Shown here one piece after another: positions 16,939-26,821 of a DNA stretch of 64,000 bases; within the stretch, counting starts at the first letter, position 1; each line of letters opens with the position of its first letter. The notes under the pieces were generated by a model. It did no database searches, was not told where the DNA came from, and saw only the letters and a program-made list of their open reading frames with translations. Position numbers and translations under genes: made by a program. Location: the NCBI RefSeq assembly GCF_040370365.1, contig NZ_BAABWQ010000001.1, positions 806,001 to 870,000 of the forward strand, written 5' to 3'. The DNA comes from Shimia sp040370365. Its GTDB lineage: Bacteria > Pseudomonadota > Alphaproteobacteria > Rhodobacterales > Rhodobacteraceae.

Positions 16939-17972
16939 GCTCACTTGAAAAACTGCCCGTCACTGTCATTACTGGCTTTCTGGGCTCTGGCAAAACCACG
17001 CTTGTGCGCAACCTGATACAGAACCCGCAGGGCAAACGCCTCGCCGTGATTGTCAACGAATTTGGCGACGTCGGTGTGGACGGTGAAATCCTCAAATCCT
17101 GCGCCATTCCGGACTGCCCTGCAGAGAACATTCTCGAACTGGCCAACGGCTGCATCTGTTGCACTGTCGCGGATGATTTTATTCCGACCATCGAAGCCCT
17201 GATGGCATTGGACCCGCGTCCTGAGCATATCCTCATTGAAACCTCAGGTCTGGCGCTGCCCAAACCTCTTCTGAAAGCCTTCGACTGGCCGGACATCCGT
17301 TCCAAAATTACCGTTGACGGTGTGATCGCCTTGGCAGATGCCGAGGCTGTGGCGGATGGACGGTTTGCCGCCAACGTAGCCGCTGTAGATGCCCAGCGCG
17401 AAGCAGATGAAGGTCTGGATCACGAAACCCCATTGTCCGAAGTCTTTGAGGACCAAATCAGCTGCGCCGATATTGTTTTGTTGACCAAACCAGACCTTGC
17501 AGGCCCTGAAGGTGTGGCCAAAGCCAAGGAAATCGTACTGGCCGAAGCCCCACGTCCGCTGCCTGTAGTTGAAGTGGCCGAAGGCGAAGTTGACCCCCGT
17601 GTGATTCTTGGGCTGGAAGCTGCGGCAGAGGACGACATGGATGCACGTCCCTCCCACCACGATGGCCACCACGATCATGAACACGACGATTTTGAAAGTG
17701 TTGTCATCGATGTTCCGGAACAGTCCGATCCTGCGGCCTTTGCTGCAAAGATTGAAAAAATGGCAAAGGACCAGAACATTTTGCGTGTCAAAGGCTATGC
17801 AGCGGTCGCTGGCAAGCCCATGAGATTGTTGGTTCAGGCGGTCGGTGCGCGTGTGCGCCATCAATTTGATCGCCCATGGACGCCAGAAGAGGACCGCAAA
17901 GGCCGCATGGTCGTGATTGCAGAACATCACGACGTAAATATCGATGCGATCCGCGCAGCTCTGCTAGACTAA
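16935..17972 (+). CDS. cobW: CobW GTPase, cobalt chaperone
   Basis: The 345-residue G3E GTPase has a P-loop GFLGSGKT at residues 14-21, the metal-binding NGCICC motif near residue 75 and a C-terminal CobW domain. A His/Asp-rich stretch (HHDGHHDHEHDD, near residue 240) should bind metal. CobW is believed to load cobalt into the CobNST chelatase, and cobN follows 7 bases later. Confidence 0.93.
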   Translation: MSSLEKLPVTVITGFLGSGKTTLVRNLIQNPQGKRLAVIVNEFGDVGVDGEILKSCAIPDCPAENILELANGCICCTVADDFIPTIEALMALDPRPEHILIETSGLALPKPLLKAFDWPDIRSKITVDGVIALADAEAVADGRFAANVAAVDAQREADEGLDHETPLSEVFEDQISCADIVLLTKPDLAGPEGVAKAKEIVLAEAPRPLPVVEVAEGEVDPRVILGLEAAAEDDMDARPSHHDGHHDHEHDDFESVVIDVPEQSDPAAFAAKIEKMAKDQNILRVKGYAAVAGKPMRLLVQAVGARVRHQFDRPWTPEEDRKGRMVVIAEHHDVNIDAIRAALLD

Positions 17973-17979
17973 CACTCCC

Positions 17980-20900
17980 ATGCATGTAGTCTTTCGCGAA
18001 AGCCACGGTCTTGATGAGGCCGACACCCCGATGGATCTGGGTCAGTCCCCGGCCGATCTTGTCGTGCTGTCGTTCTCTGACAGTGATCTGGGGGCTTTCG
18101 CGGCAGGCTGGCATCGCGCCAATGGCGATTTGCCAACGTTGCGGCTGGCCAATCTCACGGCGCTCAAACACCCGCTTTCTGTTGATACCTATGTAGAGCA
18201 GACGCTGTCAGGGGCCAAAGCAATCCTGATCCGCCTGATTGGTGGGATATCTTATTGGCAATATGGCATTCAGCAAGTGCAGGCTTTGGCGGCTGAAAAA
18301 GGCATCGCGCTTGCGGTGCTCCCGGCAGATGGCCGCCCGGATGAGCGACTGGACGGGGTGTCTACACTTCCTGTTTCAACTCTGCATCGCTTGACCCACC
18401 TTTGTGACACAGGCGGCGCTATTGCAGCTCAAGCCGCGCTGGCGCAATTGGCGTTGGCGGCAGGGCTTTACGCCAAACCGGTCATAGGTTCGAAATCATT
18501 GCCCGACCATGGAGGCTGGACGCCCCAAAACGGGCTTTGTGATCCACTCAATGATCGCGACACAACCAAGCCTCTGATCGCGCTCACGTTCTACCGAGCT
18601 TACGTCAGCTCCGCCGACACGGCCCCAATCGATGCTTTGTTTGAGGAATTTCAAAATCGCGGCTTTGATGTGATCGGCCTGTTTGCGCCCTCGCTCAAAG
18701 TGCCCGCCTCAGCCGCATGGCTCTCTGGCACATTGAAATCGCTTAAACCTGCCGCCATCGTAAACGCCACATCGTTCTCCGGAAAAGGTGACAGTGGCAC
18801 CTCGCCATTGGACGCCACGGACGCACCGGTGTTTCAGGTCGCTCTGGCCACCTCTCGCAAGAAAGCTTGGGCTGACTCTGAGCGTGGTCTGGCACCTGCA
18901 GACTTGGCCATGCATGTTGTGTTGCCAGAGGTTGATGGTCGACTTTTTGCAGGTGTTAGCTCGTTCAAAGAACCTGGCAAAAAAGACACCGCGCTAGAGT
19001 ACTCCCGCTTTGGCCATCGCCCCCTACCCGAACGCATCCGAAGCGTTGCCGACAAAGTGGAAGGCTGGGTACAATTGGCCAAAAAGCCAAACAGCCAAAA
19101 ACACATCGCCTGCGTGCTCAGCACCTATCCCGGCAAAGACTGGAACATGGCGCATGCCGTAGGTCTCGACCCATTGGCCAGCGTCGATGCCCTTTTGGGG
19201 GACCTGTCTGGAGCGGGATTTACCGCACCCCAAACAGACAGCGACGCACCTGTGAAAGACGCCCTGCTTTCGCACACCCTATCTTGGTCTGTCGACGCCT
19301 ATCAGAGCGCGCTAAACTCTCTGCCGGACAGTTTACAAAACGACCTGATGCAAACTTGGGGACACCCCGAGGATGACCCGGATTTTGCCAACGATGCGCT
19401 TCATTTCAAAGCGACCAAACGCGGCAATATTGTCATTGCGCTTCAGCCCGAACGTGGCAGCAGCGCGCAACGCGAAGATGAATATCACGATCTGTCACGC
19501 GTGCCCCGTCACAGCTATGTGGCCTTCTATCTGTGGCTTCGTCATTGCTTTGAAGCGGACGCATTGGTTCATGTTGGCGCCCATGGCACGCTTGAATGGC
19601 TGCCCGGCAAATCAGTCGCTCTCTCGGCGGAATGCTGGCCAGAGGCCCTAGTTGGCAATCTGCCGGTCATTTATCCCTTTATCGTGAACGATCCCGGAGA
19701 GGCGGCACAGGCCAAACGACGTATCAATGCGCTCACGTTGGGCCATGTACCCCCGCCTCTGAGGACATCCGCCACACCGGATCGGTTTGCACGGCTGGAG
19801 ACTCTTCTGGATGAGTTTTCCAACGCCGATGGGCTTGATCCCAAACGCCGGGACCGGCTGCAAAGCGACATCCGCAATGAGGCCGAAGCGCTTGGGTTGC
19901 AATCCGAGCTCGGACTGGATGCCGCAACGTCGCTGGCCGAAGCGATCACGCGCATCGACACATTTGTGTGCGACATCAAAGAAAGCCAGTTTGGTGACGG
20001 GCTGCATGTCTTTGGCCGCGCGCCCACGACCTCTGGCGCCTTTGATGCAACGCCCTCTGCCAATGCAGAACGCGATGGTCTTCTCCGTGCGTTGGACGGG
20101 AAGCGAATTGAACCCGGTCCCTCTGGGTCCCCTTATCGCGGCCGGCAAGATGTGCTGCCAACGGGGCGCAATCTCTACACCACCGATCCGCGTTCTGTGC
20201 CGTCACGCTCCGCTTACGCCCAAGGTGTCAAACTGGCTGAAGAATTGGTGCGCCGTCATTTGCAAGAAGAAGGCGATTATCCAAGAAATTTGATCGTCGA
20301 CCTCTGGGGCTCCGCAACCATGCGTACGGCAGGCGAAGAGTTTGCCATGGCGCTCCACCTTCTTGGCGCGAAACCCGTATGGGACAAAGGCAGCGAGCGC
20401 GTTTCAGGCGTTGAAATATTGCCCATCGCCCTCCTTGAGCGCCCCAGAGTCGATGTGACTCTGCGCGTGTCCGGCTTGTTCCGCGATGTGTTCCCGACTT
20501 TGTCGACCCTGTTCGCTCAAGCGGTCAAAGCCTTGTCAGAGCGTGACGAAGCCTCTGATTGGAACCCTTTCGCCGGGCGTATCACTGCTCCACGCGTATA
20601 TGGTCCTGCTCCTGGGAGCTACGGGCTTGGTATGGGGCCTGCGATCGACACCTATTCTGAGGAAGGCCGCAAATCCGCGGGGGAGGCTTGGCTGAATGCG
20701 TCGTCCTATGCATTTGATGGCGACACGATCACCAAAGATGGCGACGGCATTCGTGCGCGTGTTGGCGCGGCGGACAGTTTTGTACACCTGCAAGACCTGC
20801 CGGAAACCGACGTGTTGGTCGCGTCCGACTACGCCGCGCATGAGGCAGGCTTCGCAGCCGCCCAAAAAGTGACTGGCGGCGCAGCCAACCTCTATCACGT

Positions 20901-21273
20901 GGACAACACCAACCCACATTCCCCGCGCGCCCGCAGCCTGACCGAAGAAATAGCGCGTGTTGTCCATGCCCGTGCAACCAACCCTGACTGGCTGGCAGGC
21001 ATGATGCGTCACGGCTTTCGTGGAGGGGCTGAAATCGCCGCAACGCTTGATCACATGGGCGCGTTTGCCAACCTCGCCGGCGCAGTGCCGCCACAACTGT
21101 TTGACGCCTATCACGAGGCCACGTTGGGCGATGAGGCCATCGTAACATTTTTGGAGCGCCAAAACCCCCAAGCACTGGCCGCCATGCGCGACCGTTTCGC
21201 AGCACTGCATGAAAGTGGCCTGTGGCTGACGCGTAGAAATTCGATCCGCGCCGACTTGGAGCGCGCCTCATGA
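17980..21273 (+). CDS. cobN: Aerobic cobaltochelatase large subunit
   Basis: The 1097-residue protein inserts Co2+ into hydrogenobyrinate a,c-diamide together with CobS and CobT, using ATP. Family motifs include HVGAHGTLEWLPGK and NDPGEAAQAKRRINA, mid-protein. It is somewhat shorter than the about 1250-residue Pseudomonas protein. cobS and cobT are not in this window. The stop overlaps cobG by 4 bases. Confidence 0.93.
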   Translation: MHVVFRESHGLDEADTPMDLGQSPADLVVLSFSDSDLGAFAAGWHRANGDLPTLRLANLTALKHPLSVDTYVEQTLSGAKAILIRLIGGISYWQYGIQQVQALAAEKGIALAVLPADGRPDERLDGVSTLPVSTLHRLTHLCDTGGAIAAQAALAQLALAAGLYAKPVIGSKSLPDHGGWTPQNGLCDPLNDRDTTKPLIALTFYRAYVSSADTAPIDALFEEFQNRGFDVIGLFAPSLKVPASAAWLSGTLKSLKPAAIVNATSFSGKGDSGTSPLDATDAPVFQVALATSRKKAWADSERGLAPADLAMHVVLPEVDGRLFAGVSSFKEPGKKDTALEYSRFGHRPLPERIRSVADKVEGWVQLAKKPNSQKHIACVLSTYPGKDWNMAHAVGLDPLASVDALLGDLSGAGFTAPQTDSDAPVKDALLSHTLSWSVDAYQSALNSLPDSLQNDLMQTWGHPEDDPDFANDALHFKATKRGNIVIALQPERGSSAQREDEYHDLSRVPRHSYVAFYLWLRHCFEADALVHVGAHGTLEWLPGKSVALSAECWPEALVGNLPVIYPFIVNDPGEAAQAKRRINALTLGHVPPPLRTSATPDRFARLETLLDEFSNADGLDPKRRDRLQSDIRNEAEALGLQSELGLDAATSLAEAITRIDTFVCDIKESQFGDGLHVFGRAPTTSGAFDATPSANAERDGLLRALDGKRIEPGPSGSPYRGRQDVLPTGRNLYTTDPRSVPSRSAYAQGVKLAEELVRRHLQEEGDYPRNLIVDLWGSATMRTAGEEFAMALHLLGAKPVWDKGSERVSGVEILPIALLERPRVDVTLRVSGLFRDVFPTLSTLFAQAVKALSERDEASDWNPFAGRITAPRVYGPAPGSYGLGMGPAIDTYSEEGRKSAGEAWLNASSYAFDGDTITKDGDGIRARVGAADSFVHLQDLPETDVLVASDYAAHEAGFAAAQKVTGGAANLYHVDNTNPHSPRARSLTEEIARVVHARATNPDWLAGMMRHGFRGGAEIAATLDHMGAFANLAGAVPPQLFDAYHEATLGDEAIVTFLERQNPQALAAMRDRFAALHESGLWLTRRNSIRADLERAS

Positions 21274-22403
21274 GCCGCCCTCTGGCCAAAGGTTGGTGCC
21301 CTGGCGCCTATAAACCCATGATGTCTGGTGACGGCTTGGTGGTGCGCGTACGCCCAATGATGGCACGCCTCACTCTGGAGCAGGCATTAGGGCTGTGTGA
21401 CATTTCCTCAGACTTTGGCTCTGGTTTGATCGATCTCACCAGCCGCGCAAATCTCCAAATTCGGGGCGTGACTGAGCAAGATCACGAAACCGTTTTAAAC
21501 GCGCTTGCAGATCTAGGAATGCTGCCGGACGACCCAGAACTAGAAAGCCGCCGCAACATACTTGTGCCACCGCTTTGGACAACGGGAGACGACACAGAGC
21601 AGATCACGCACGATCTCGTGTCTAGGCTCGGCGATCTTCCTGAATTGCCGCCCAAAATGGGCGTGGCCGTTGACGTGGCGGGCGCGCCGCAATTTGCCAA
21701 CGATTCCGCAGATTTTCGTTTTGAACGCTCAACGGATGACGCTTTGATCTTGCGTGCGGATGGGGCATCCGGTGGCCGTCCAATTGAGGTTGAAACGGCA
21801 GTAGATGCCTTGATCGAAATGGCAAATTGGTTTGTAAACACAGATGGGCCGTCCCGGCGTAGGATGGCAGCTCATACTGCAGTCACCCACCTTCCACCCG
21901 AATGGCAGGCCTCTCTACCCGCGTCGCCGTGCAAACAACTGGTACCTGGAAAGACCGCACTTGGAAGTGTTTTAGGCGTTGAATTCGGTCAAATCGAAGC
22001 CAAAAAACTCAGACAACTGATCACAGACACCGACGCGACAGCACTGCGTGTTACCCCGTGGCGTTTGTTCCTTTTGGAAGGCGTCGACCACGTAGACACG
22101 GACCATTTCATCACAGCCGCAAACGATCCGTTACTCACAACAACCGCTTGCCCCGGCGCGCCCCTTTGCCCATCTGCAACAGTAGAGACACGCCACCTCG
22201 CCCACACTTTGGCGCAACGCACAACTGGCCCGCTGCATGTGTCCGGCTGTTCCAAAGGCTGCGCCCATCCGCGCACCTGCGCGACCACATTGGTTGGTCG
22301 CGACGGCGCGTTTGATCTTGTAAAGAACGGCACCCCATGGGATGCGCCTTTCAAAACGGGCCTGACGCCTGACACCCTGACGACTGCCCTTGGAGAGCTT
22401 TGA
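21270..22403 (+). CDS. cobG: Precorrin-3B synthase
   Basis: The 377-residue enzyme belongs to the sulfite/nitrite-reductase fold. Cluster-binding cysteines appear as TTACPGAPLC and SGCSKGCAHP, which should hold a 4Fe-4S centre. It uses O2 to hydroxylate precorrin-3A and form the lactone, so the pathway here is the aerobic, late-cobalt type. Its TGA shares one base with the cobH ATG. Confidence 0.93.
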   Translation: MSRPLAKGWCPGAYKPMMSGDGLVVRVRPMMARLTLEQALGLCDISSDFGSGLIDLTSRANLQIRGVTEQDHETVLNALADLGMLPDDPELESRRNILVPPLWTTGDDTEQITHDLVSRLGDLPELPPKMGVAVDVAGAPQFANDSADFRFERSTDDALILRADGASGGRPIEVETAVDALIEMANWFVNTDGPSRRRMAAHTAVTHLPPEWQASLPASPCKQLVPGKTALGSVLGVEFGQIEAKKLRQLITDTDATALRVTPWRLFLLEGVDHVDTDHFITAANDPLLTTTACPGAPLCPSATVETRHLAHTLAQRTTGPLHVSGCSKGCAHPRTCATTLVGRDGAFDLVKNGTPWDAPFKTGLTPDTLTTALGEL

Positions 22404-23032
22404 TGCCCTACGAATATGAAAAGAATGGTCAGGCCATTTATGATGAGAGTTTTGCCACCATTCGCCGCGAAGCCGCCTTATCTGGATTTGATGCCGACGA
22501 AGAACAGGTTGTTGTACGCATGATCCATGCCGCTGGCATGGTTGGCCTTGAGAAACACGTGAAATTCACCCCCGGCATGGTTGCAGCCGCCCGCACAGCC
22601 ATGGAAAACGGCGCACCGATATTCTGTGACGCGCGCATGGTCAGCGGCGGTGTGACTCGCCCGCGTTTGCCTGCGGACAACGAAGTGATTTGCACGCTGC
22701 ACGCCGAGGGCATTCATGATCTGGCTGCTGAAATGGGCAACACCCGCTCCGCCGCCGCGCTCGAGCATTGGCGTGACCGCCTTGGTGGCGCCATTGTGGC
22801 CATTGGAAATGCTCCGACGGCGCTGTTTCATCTACTCAACATGCTCGAAGACCCTACCTGCCCGCGCCCGGCCGCCATCATCGGCTGCCCTGTTGGTTTT
22901 GTGGGCGCGATGGAAAGCAAGGACGCGCTTTGGACTGATCAACCGGTGCCTTGTATGATCGTTGCCGGGCGCCTTGGCGGCTCTGCCATGACGGTTGCTG
23001 CCATCAACGCAATTGCGAGCCGCAAAGAATGA
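22403..23032 (+). CDS. cobH: Precorrin-8X methylmutase
   Basis: The 209-residue protein moves a methyl group from C11 to C12, giving hydrogenobyrinate. The segment MIHAAGMVG holds the active-site His known in CobH, and GCPVGFVGAMESK is near the C-terminus. The ATG at 22403 is preferred over a TTG three bases before it. The stop overlaps cobI by 4 bases. Confidence 0.93.
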   Translation: MPYEYEKNGQAIYDESFATIRREAALSGFDADEEQVVVRMIHAAGMVGLEKHVKFTPGMVAAARTAMENGAPIFCDARMVSGGVTRPRLPADNEVICTLHAEGIHDLAAEMGNTRSAAALEHWRDRLGGAIVAIGNAPTALFHLLNMLEDPTCPRPAAIIGCPVGFVGAMESKDALWTDQPVPCMIVAGRLGGSAMTVAAINAIASRKE

Positions 23033-23760
23033 CTGAGTCAGGCACCATACACGGCGTAGGCCTTGGCCCGGGCGATCCAGACCTGATGAGCGTGCGCGCG
23101 CATCGTCTTTTGACCAACGCCAAACATGTTGCGTTTTTTCGCAAAGCGGGACGCAAGGGTCAGGCGCGTCAGATCGTCGAAGGGTTGCTGCCGGAAAATG
23201 TGATCGAATTCCCAATGGAATATCCGGTCACAACCGAAATTCCGCTATCAGATCCGCGTTACAACGAAGTGCTCTCGACCTTCTACGAAGAAGTCACCCA
23301 GCATTTGATCACGCTCGCCCAAGGCGGCGAAGACGTTGTGGTACTGTGTGAAGGTGACCCGTTTTTCTACGGCTCATTCATGCACCTCTACGCACGCCTG
23401 CGCGACTTGGTGCCTGTTCAAGTGGTGCCTGCCATCACTGGTATGTCAGGCGCATGGACAGCAACCGAAGCGCCGATCACTTGGGGCGATGACGTGCTAA
23501 CTGTGTTGATGGGCACTCTGCCACGGGACACCTTGTCTGATTACATCGCACGCACAGATGCCCTAGTGATCATGAAAATCGGCACCAATTTTGACAAAGT
23601 GATCGAAGCGCTCAAGTCCGGCGGACGTTTTGATGACGCATGGATTGTCCAATACGCCACCATGGCAAACCAAACCGTCACAAAGCTCAGCGAAATGACA
23701 GACGATGCAACACCTTATTTTTCCATCATCGTGGTGCACGGCCAAGGACGCCGCCCATGA
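23029..23760 (+). CDS. cobI: Precorrin-2 C20-methyltransferase
   Basis: The 243-residue tetrapyrrole methylase starts with the GxGxGD-type SAM loop (GLGPGDPDLMS) and has CEGDPFFYGSF and an ITGMSGAW segment. It methylates C20 of precorrin-2 using S-adenosylmethionine. Placement between cobH and cobJ with 4-base overlaps fixes the identity. Confidence 0.92.
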   Translation: MTESGTIHGVGLGPGDPDLMSVRAHRLLTNAKHVAFFRKAGRKGQARQIVEGLLPENVIEFPMEYPVTTEIPLSDPRYNEVLSTFYEEVTQHLITLAQGGEDVVVLCEGDPFFYGSFMHLYARLRDLVPVQVVPAITGMSGAWTATEAPITWGDDVLTVLMGTLPRDTLSDYIARTDALVIMKIGTNFDKVIEALKSGGRFDDAWIVQYATMANQTVTKLSEMTDDATPYFSIIVVHGQGRRP

Positions 23761-24506
23761 CCGGTTGGGTGCAAATTGTGGGCATCGGCCCTGGCGATGA
23801 GACGTTGATCACGCCACAGGTACAAGCCGTTTTGTCGGAGGCGACAGATGCGGTCGGCTACATTCCTTATGTGGAACGCGTGGCACAAAACCCGAACCTG
23901 GCCCTTCACCCGTCTGACAACCGAGTCGAAATCGATCGCTCTCGCCATGCTTTGGAAATGGCCTCTGCGGGAAAACGTGTGGTGGTTGTGTCTTCTGGTG
24001 ATCCGGGTGTGTTCGCGATGGCCGCCGCCGTTTTTGAAGCCGTGGAAAACGGCGACCCGACATGGCGCGACTTAGACATTCGCGTATTGCCCGGCATCAC
24101 CGCAATGCTGGCGGCATCTGCCGCCTGTGGTGCGCCTTTGGGGCATGATTTCTGCGCCATCAACCTCAGCGACAATCTGAAACCTTGGAGCCTCATCGAG
24201 AAGCGTTTGCGTCTTGCAGCTGAAGCTGATTTTGCGATGGCGTTTTACAATCCACGTTCAAAGTCTCGACCAGAAGGCTTCGAAAAGGCTCTTATTGCTC
24301 TGAAGTCCGCCTGTGACGACAATCGCCCAATGATCTTTGCGCGCAATGTGTCCCATCCAGATCAGTCGATCAAAATCGTGCCCCTGCAAGAGACCACGCC
24401 CGATATGGCAGATATGCGAACTGTGGTGATTTTGGGATCAAGCCAAACCCGCATCATCACAAGAGACGGGGCACCAATCGTCTACACCCCGCGGTCCGTA
24501 GACTAA
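23757..24506 (+). CDS. cobJ: Precorrin-3B C17-methyltransferase
   Basis: The 249-residue SAM-dependent methylase contracts the ring at C17. It has GIGPGDETLIT at the N-terminus, SSGDPGVFAMA and PGITAMLAA, all typical of CobJ. The start overlaps cobI by 4 bases. It converges with cobK, with 11 bases between the stops. Confidence 0.92.
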   Translation: MTGWVQIVGIGPGDETLITPQVQAVLSEATDAVGYIPYVERVAQNPNLALHPSDNRVEIDRSRHALEMASAGKRVVVVSSGDPGVFAMAAAVFEAVENGDPTWRDLDIRVLPGITAMLAASAACGAPLGHDFCAINLSDNLKPWSLIEKRLRLAAEADFAMAFYNPRSKSRPEGFEKALIALKSACDDNRPMIFARNVSHPDQSIKIVPLQETTPDMADMRTVVILGSSQTRIITRDGAPIVYTPRSVD

Positions 24507-24517
24507 TGGCTCCGGGG

Positions 24518-25264
24518 CTACGGAGTCTCGCATCGCCTGAGCCATGCTGCAACGGCGTCAGGCGTTCCCACCTCTTCGCGAGGCGGCAAAACAGGCCGAT
24601 CAATCATGATTACCTCTATTCCCAATGCGCGCGCGGCGTGCAACTTGGCAGCCGCCCCGGTCCCACCCGCGTTTTTGCACACCACCACATCAATCTTATG
24701 CGTCGCCATCAAGGCACAATCGTCCGCCTCCTGAAACGGACCTCGTGCCACGACAACAGTATGATTGGGCAACGGCGGCGTCACTTCGGGGTGGTCAACC
24801 AACCTCAAGACGTAGTGATGTTGCGATTGAACTGCGAATGCTGGCAAATTCAATTTCCCCAAGGCCAGCAGGACACGCCTCTTTGGACCTACCAAGGCCT
24901 CAACCGCTCCCTCGATATCTGTCACGCACGTCCATTTGTCCCCCGCTTGAGCACGCCATTCTGGTCGCGTCAGCGCCAAAAGTTTCACATCAGCAGCTTC
25001 ACAAGCCTCAAAGGCGTTCCAACTCATCTGTGCCGCAAAAGGGTGCGTGGCATCCACGACATGGGTGATGTTATGCTGTTTCAGATATTGAACCAATCCA
25101 GCGGCACCGCCAAATCCACCGATACGCGTGGGCAAAGGTTGCACCTTTGGAGATGCGACGCGCCCGGCATAGGAAAACACCGCATCCACATGCGTTGCAG
25201 ACAGGAATTGGGCCAACGCGCTGGCCTCCGTGGTTCCGCCGAGAATAAGGAGTTTGGACGTCAT
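24518..25264 (-). CDS. cobK: Precorrin-6A reductase
   Basis: The 248-residue enzyme reduces precorrin-6A with NADPH to precorrin-6B. The start MTSKLLILGGTTEASALA gives a Rossmann-like N-terminus. It is the only cob gene on the minus strand inside the plus-strand set. Its ATG (25264-25262) overlaps the cobL ATG (25263-25265) by two bases, so its promoter must lie inside cobL. A longer upstream frame would cover cobL and is rejected. Confidence 0.9.
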   Translation of the reverse strand: MTSKLLILGGTTEASALAQFLSATHVDAVFSYAGRVASPKVQPLPTRIGGFGGAAGLVQYLKQHNITHVVDATHPFAAQMSWNAFEACEAADVKLLALTRPEWRAQAGDKWTCVTDIEGAVEALVGPKRRVLLALGKLNLPAFAVQSQHHYVLRLVDHPEVTPPLPNHTVVVARGPFQEADDCALMATHKIDVVVCKNAGGTGAAAKLHAARALGIEVIMIDRPVLPPREEVGTPDAVAAWLRRCETP

Positions 25265-26459
25265 GTCTGATAGTCTCTGGTTGACCATAGTTGGGTTGGG
25301 CGAAGATGGCCCAGATGGGCTTTCCCCTGCAAGCCTCAAAGCACTTTCAGAGGCAGAGGTGATTATGGGTGCACCGCGCCATCTGTCCCTGTTGCCCCCC
25401 CTTAGCTGCGATACCATTGAATGGCCTGTGCCTTATGCCGACGGGATTGCTCTGTTGCTAGAAAAACGTGGCAAGAAAACCGTTGCCCTGGCCTCTGGGG
25501 ATCCGTTTTGGCATGGCGCAGGCGGCACTTTGGCCAAACATTTAGAGCGCGGGGAGTGGCGCAGCATTCCGTCCCCTTCAACTTTGTCTTTGGCAGCGGC
25601 GGCATTGGGTTGGTCTTTGGAGAGCACGGTTACACTTGGCCTGCACGCAGCGCCCTTTGCCCGACTGCGTCCACATCTTGCCAAAGGCACGCGTGCGATT
25701 GTCACCCTACGCGACGGGAACGCCGTTACAGAGTTTGCCGGTTGGCTCAGCAAGATTGGTTTTGGCGACAGCACGCTTCATGTCATGGAAGCACTCGGGG
25801 GGCCGAATGAGCGCATTCGCGCAACCACAGCGCAAGATATGGCCTTTGACGACATAAACCACCCGGTCAGCGTTGCGATCAGTGCTAAAGGGGGCCCAGC
25901 ACTTTCGCAAAGCAGCGGGCAACCCGACGCATTTTTTGACAACGACGGTCAAATCACGAAACGCCCCGTGCGCGCACTGACACTTTCTGCGCTTGCACCG
26001 CAGCCCGGCGAGCACCTCTGGGACATTGGGGGGGGCTCTGGATCTATCGCCATTGAATGGCTTCTCGCCCACGGCCAGAACGCGGCCACCAGCGTAGAAA
26101 TCAATCCGGACCGTGCAAACCGGATCCGCGAGAATGCCACCGCTTTGGGCGCCGACCGGTTGAAAGTGGTCACCGGTGCTGCGCCGCAGGCCTTAGAGGA
26201 CCTGGCCCCGCCCGATGCGGTCTTCATAGGCGGCGGCATCAGCGAGGATATGTTGCAAACCGTGTGGCGGCAGCTTCCCGCACAGTCCCGGCTTGTGGCC
26301 AATGCCGTCACGCTTGAAGCAGAAACGCTTCTGGCATCTTGGCACGCAAAATTCGGTGGAGACCTCTTGCGCATCGAGCTGGCACATGCGACCCCCTTGG
26401 GCCGCAAGCGCGGCTGGAAATCCAGCTACCCAATTGTGCAATGGAGTGTAAGCAAATGA
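25263..26459 (+). CDS. cobL: Precorrin-6B methyltransferase, bifunctional
   Basis: The 398-residue protein has two SAM-dependent domains: a CbiE-type tetrapyrrole methylase N-terminus (TIVGLGEDGPDGLSP) and a CbiT-type C-terminus (LWDIGGGSGSIAIEWL). Together they methylate C5 and C15 and decarboxylate. The ribosome site AAGGAG lies inside the cobK coding sequence. The stop overlaps cobE by 4 bases. Confidence 0.93.
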   Translation: MSDSLWLTIVGLGEDGPDGLSPASLKALSEAEVIMGAPRHLSLLPPLSCDTIEWPVPYADGIALLLEKRGKKTVALASGDPFWHGAGGTLAKHLERGEWRSIPSPSTLSLAAAALGWSLESTVTLGLHAAPFARLRPHLAKGTRAIVTLRDGNAVTEFAGWLSKIGFGDSTLHVMEALGGPNERIRATTAQDMAFDDINHPVSVAISAKGGPALSQSSGQPDAFFDNDGQITKRPVRALTLSALAPQPGEHLWDIGGGSGSIAIEWLLAHGQNAATSVEINPDRANRIRENATALGADRLKVVTGAAPQALEDLAPPDAVFIGGGISEDMLQTVWRQLPAQSRLVANAVTLEAETLLASWHAKFGGDLLRIELAHATPLGRKRGWKSSYPIVQWSVSK

Positions 26460-26821
26460 AGGTCGCCGGATTTGGTTTCAGACAATCCGCCACCCTAGAT
26501 AGCCTGCGCAACGCGTTGGCTGCCTGTGATATTGCGGATGTTGTGGCCATTGCCACACCAACAGACAAAGCGCACAACGAAGCTTTCGCAAGCCTTGCCG
26601 CTGACCTCTCGTTACCGGTCATTACAATCGAAGCTGAGGCAATGCAGGCTGTCAAAACAGCAACTCAGTCATCCAAAGTGCTGGAGAAACGCCAAACTGG
26701 CTCTGTCGCTGAAGCCTGTGCATTGGTCGCAGCTGGCCCAAACGCCATTCTCCTGAAATCACGCAACGTATCTGATGATCGCCTCGCCACCTGCGCCATT
26801 GCGCAAGGAGACCCCCAATGA
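26456..26821 (+). CDS. cobE: CobE, CbiG C-terminal-like cobalamin protein
   Basis: The 121-residue protein starts MKVAGFGFRQSATLDSL and has the short alpha/beta build of CobE, which matches the C-terminal domain of CbiG. Its exact step is unsettled; a role in handling the ring or acetaldehyde-lactone intermediates has been suggested for the family. It overlaps cobL and cobM by 4 bases each. Confidence 0.85.
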   Translation: MKVAGFGFRQSATLDSLRNALAACDIADVVAIATPTDKAHNEAFASLAADLSLPVITIEAEAMQAVKTATQSSKVLEKRQTGSVAEACALVAAGPNAILLKSRNVSDDRLATCAIAQGDPQ

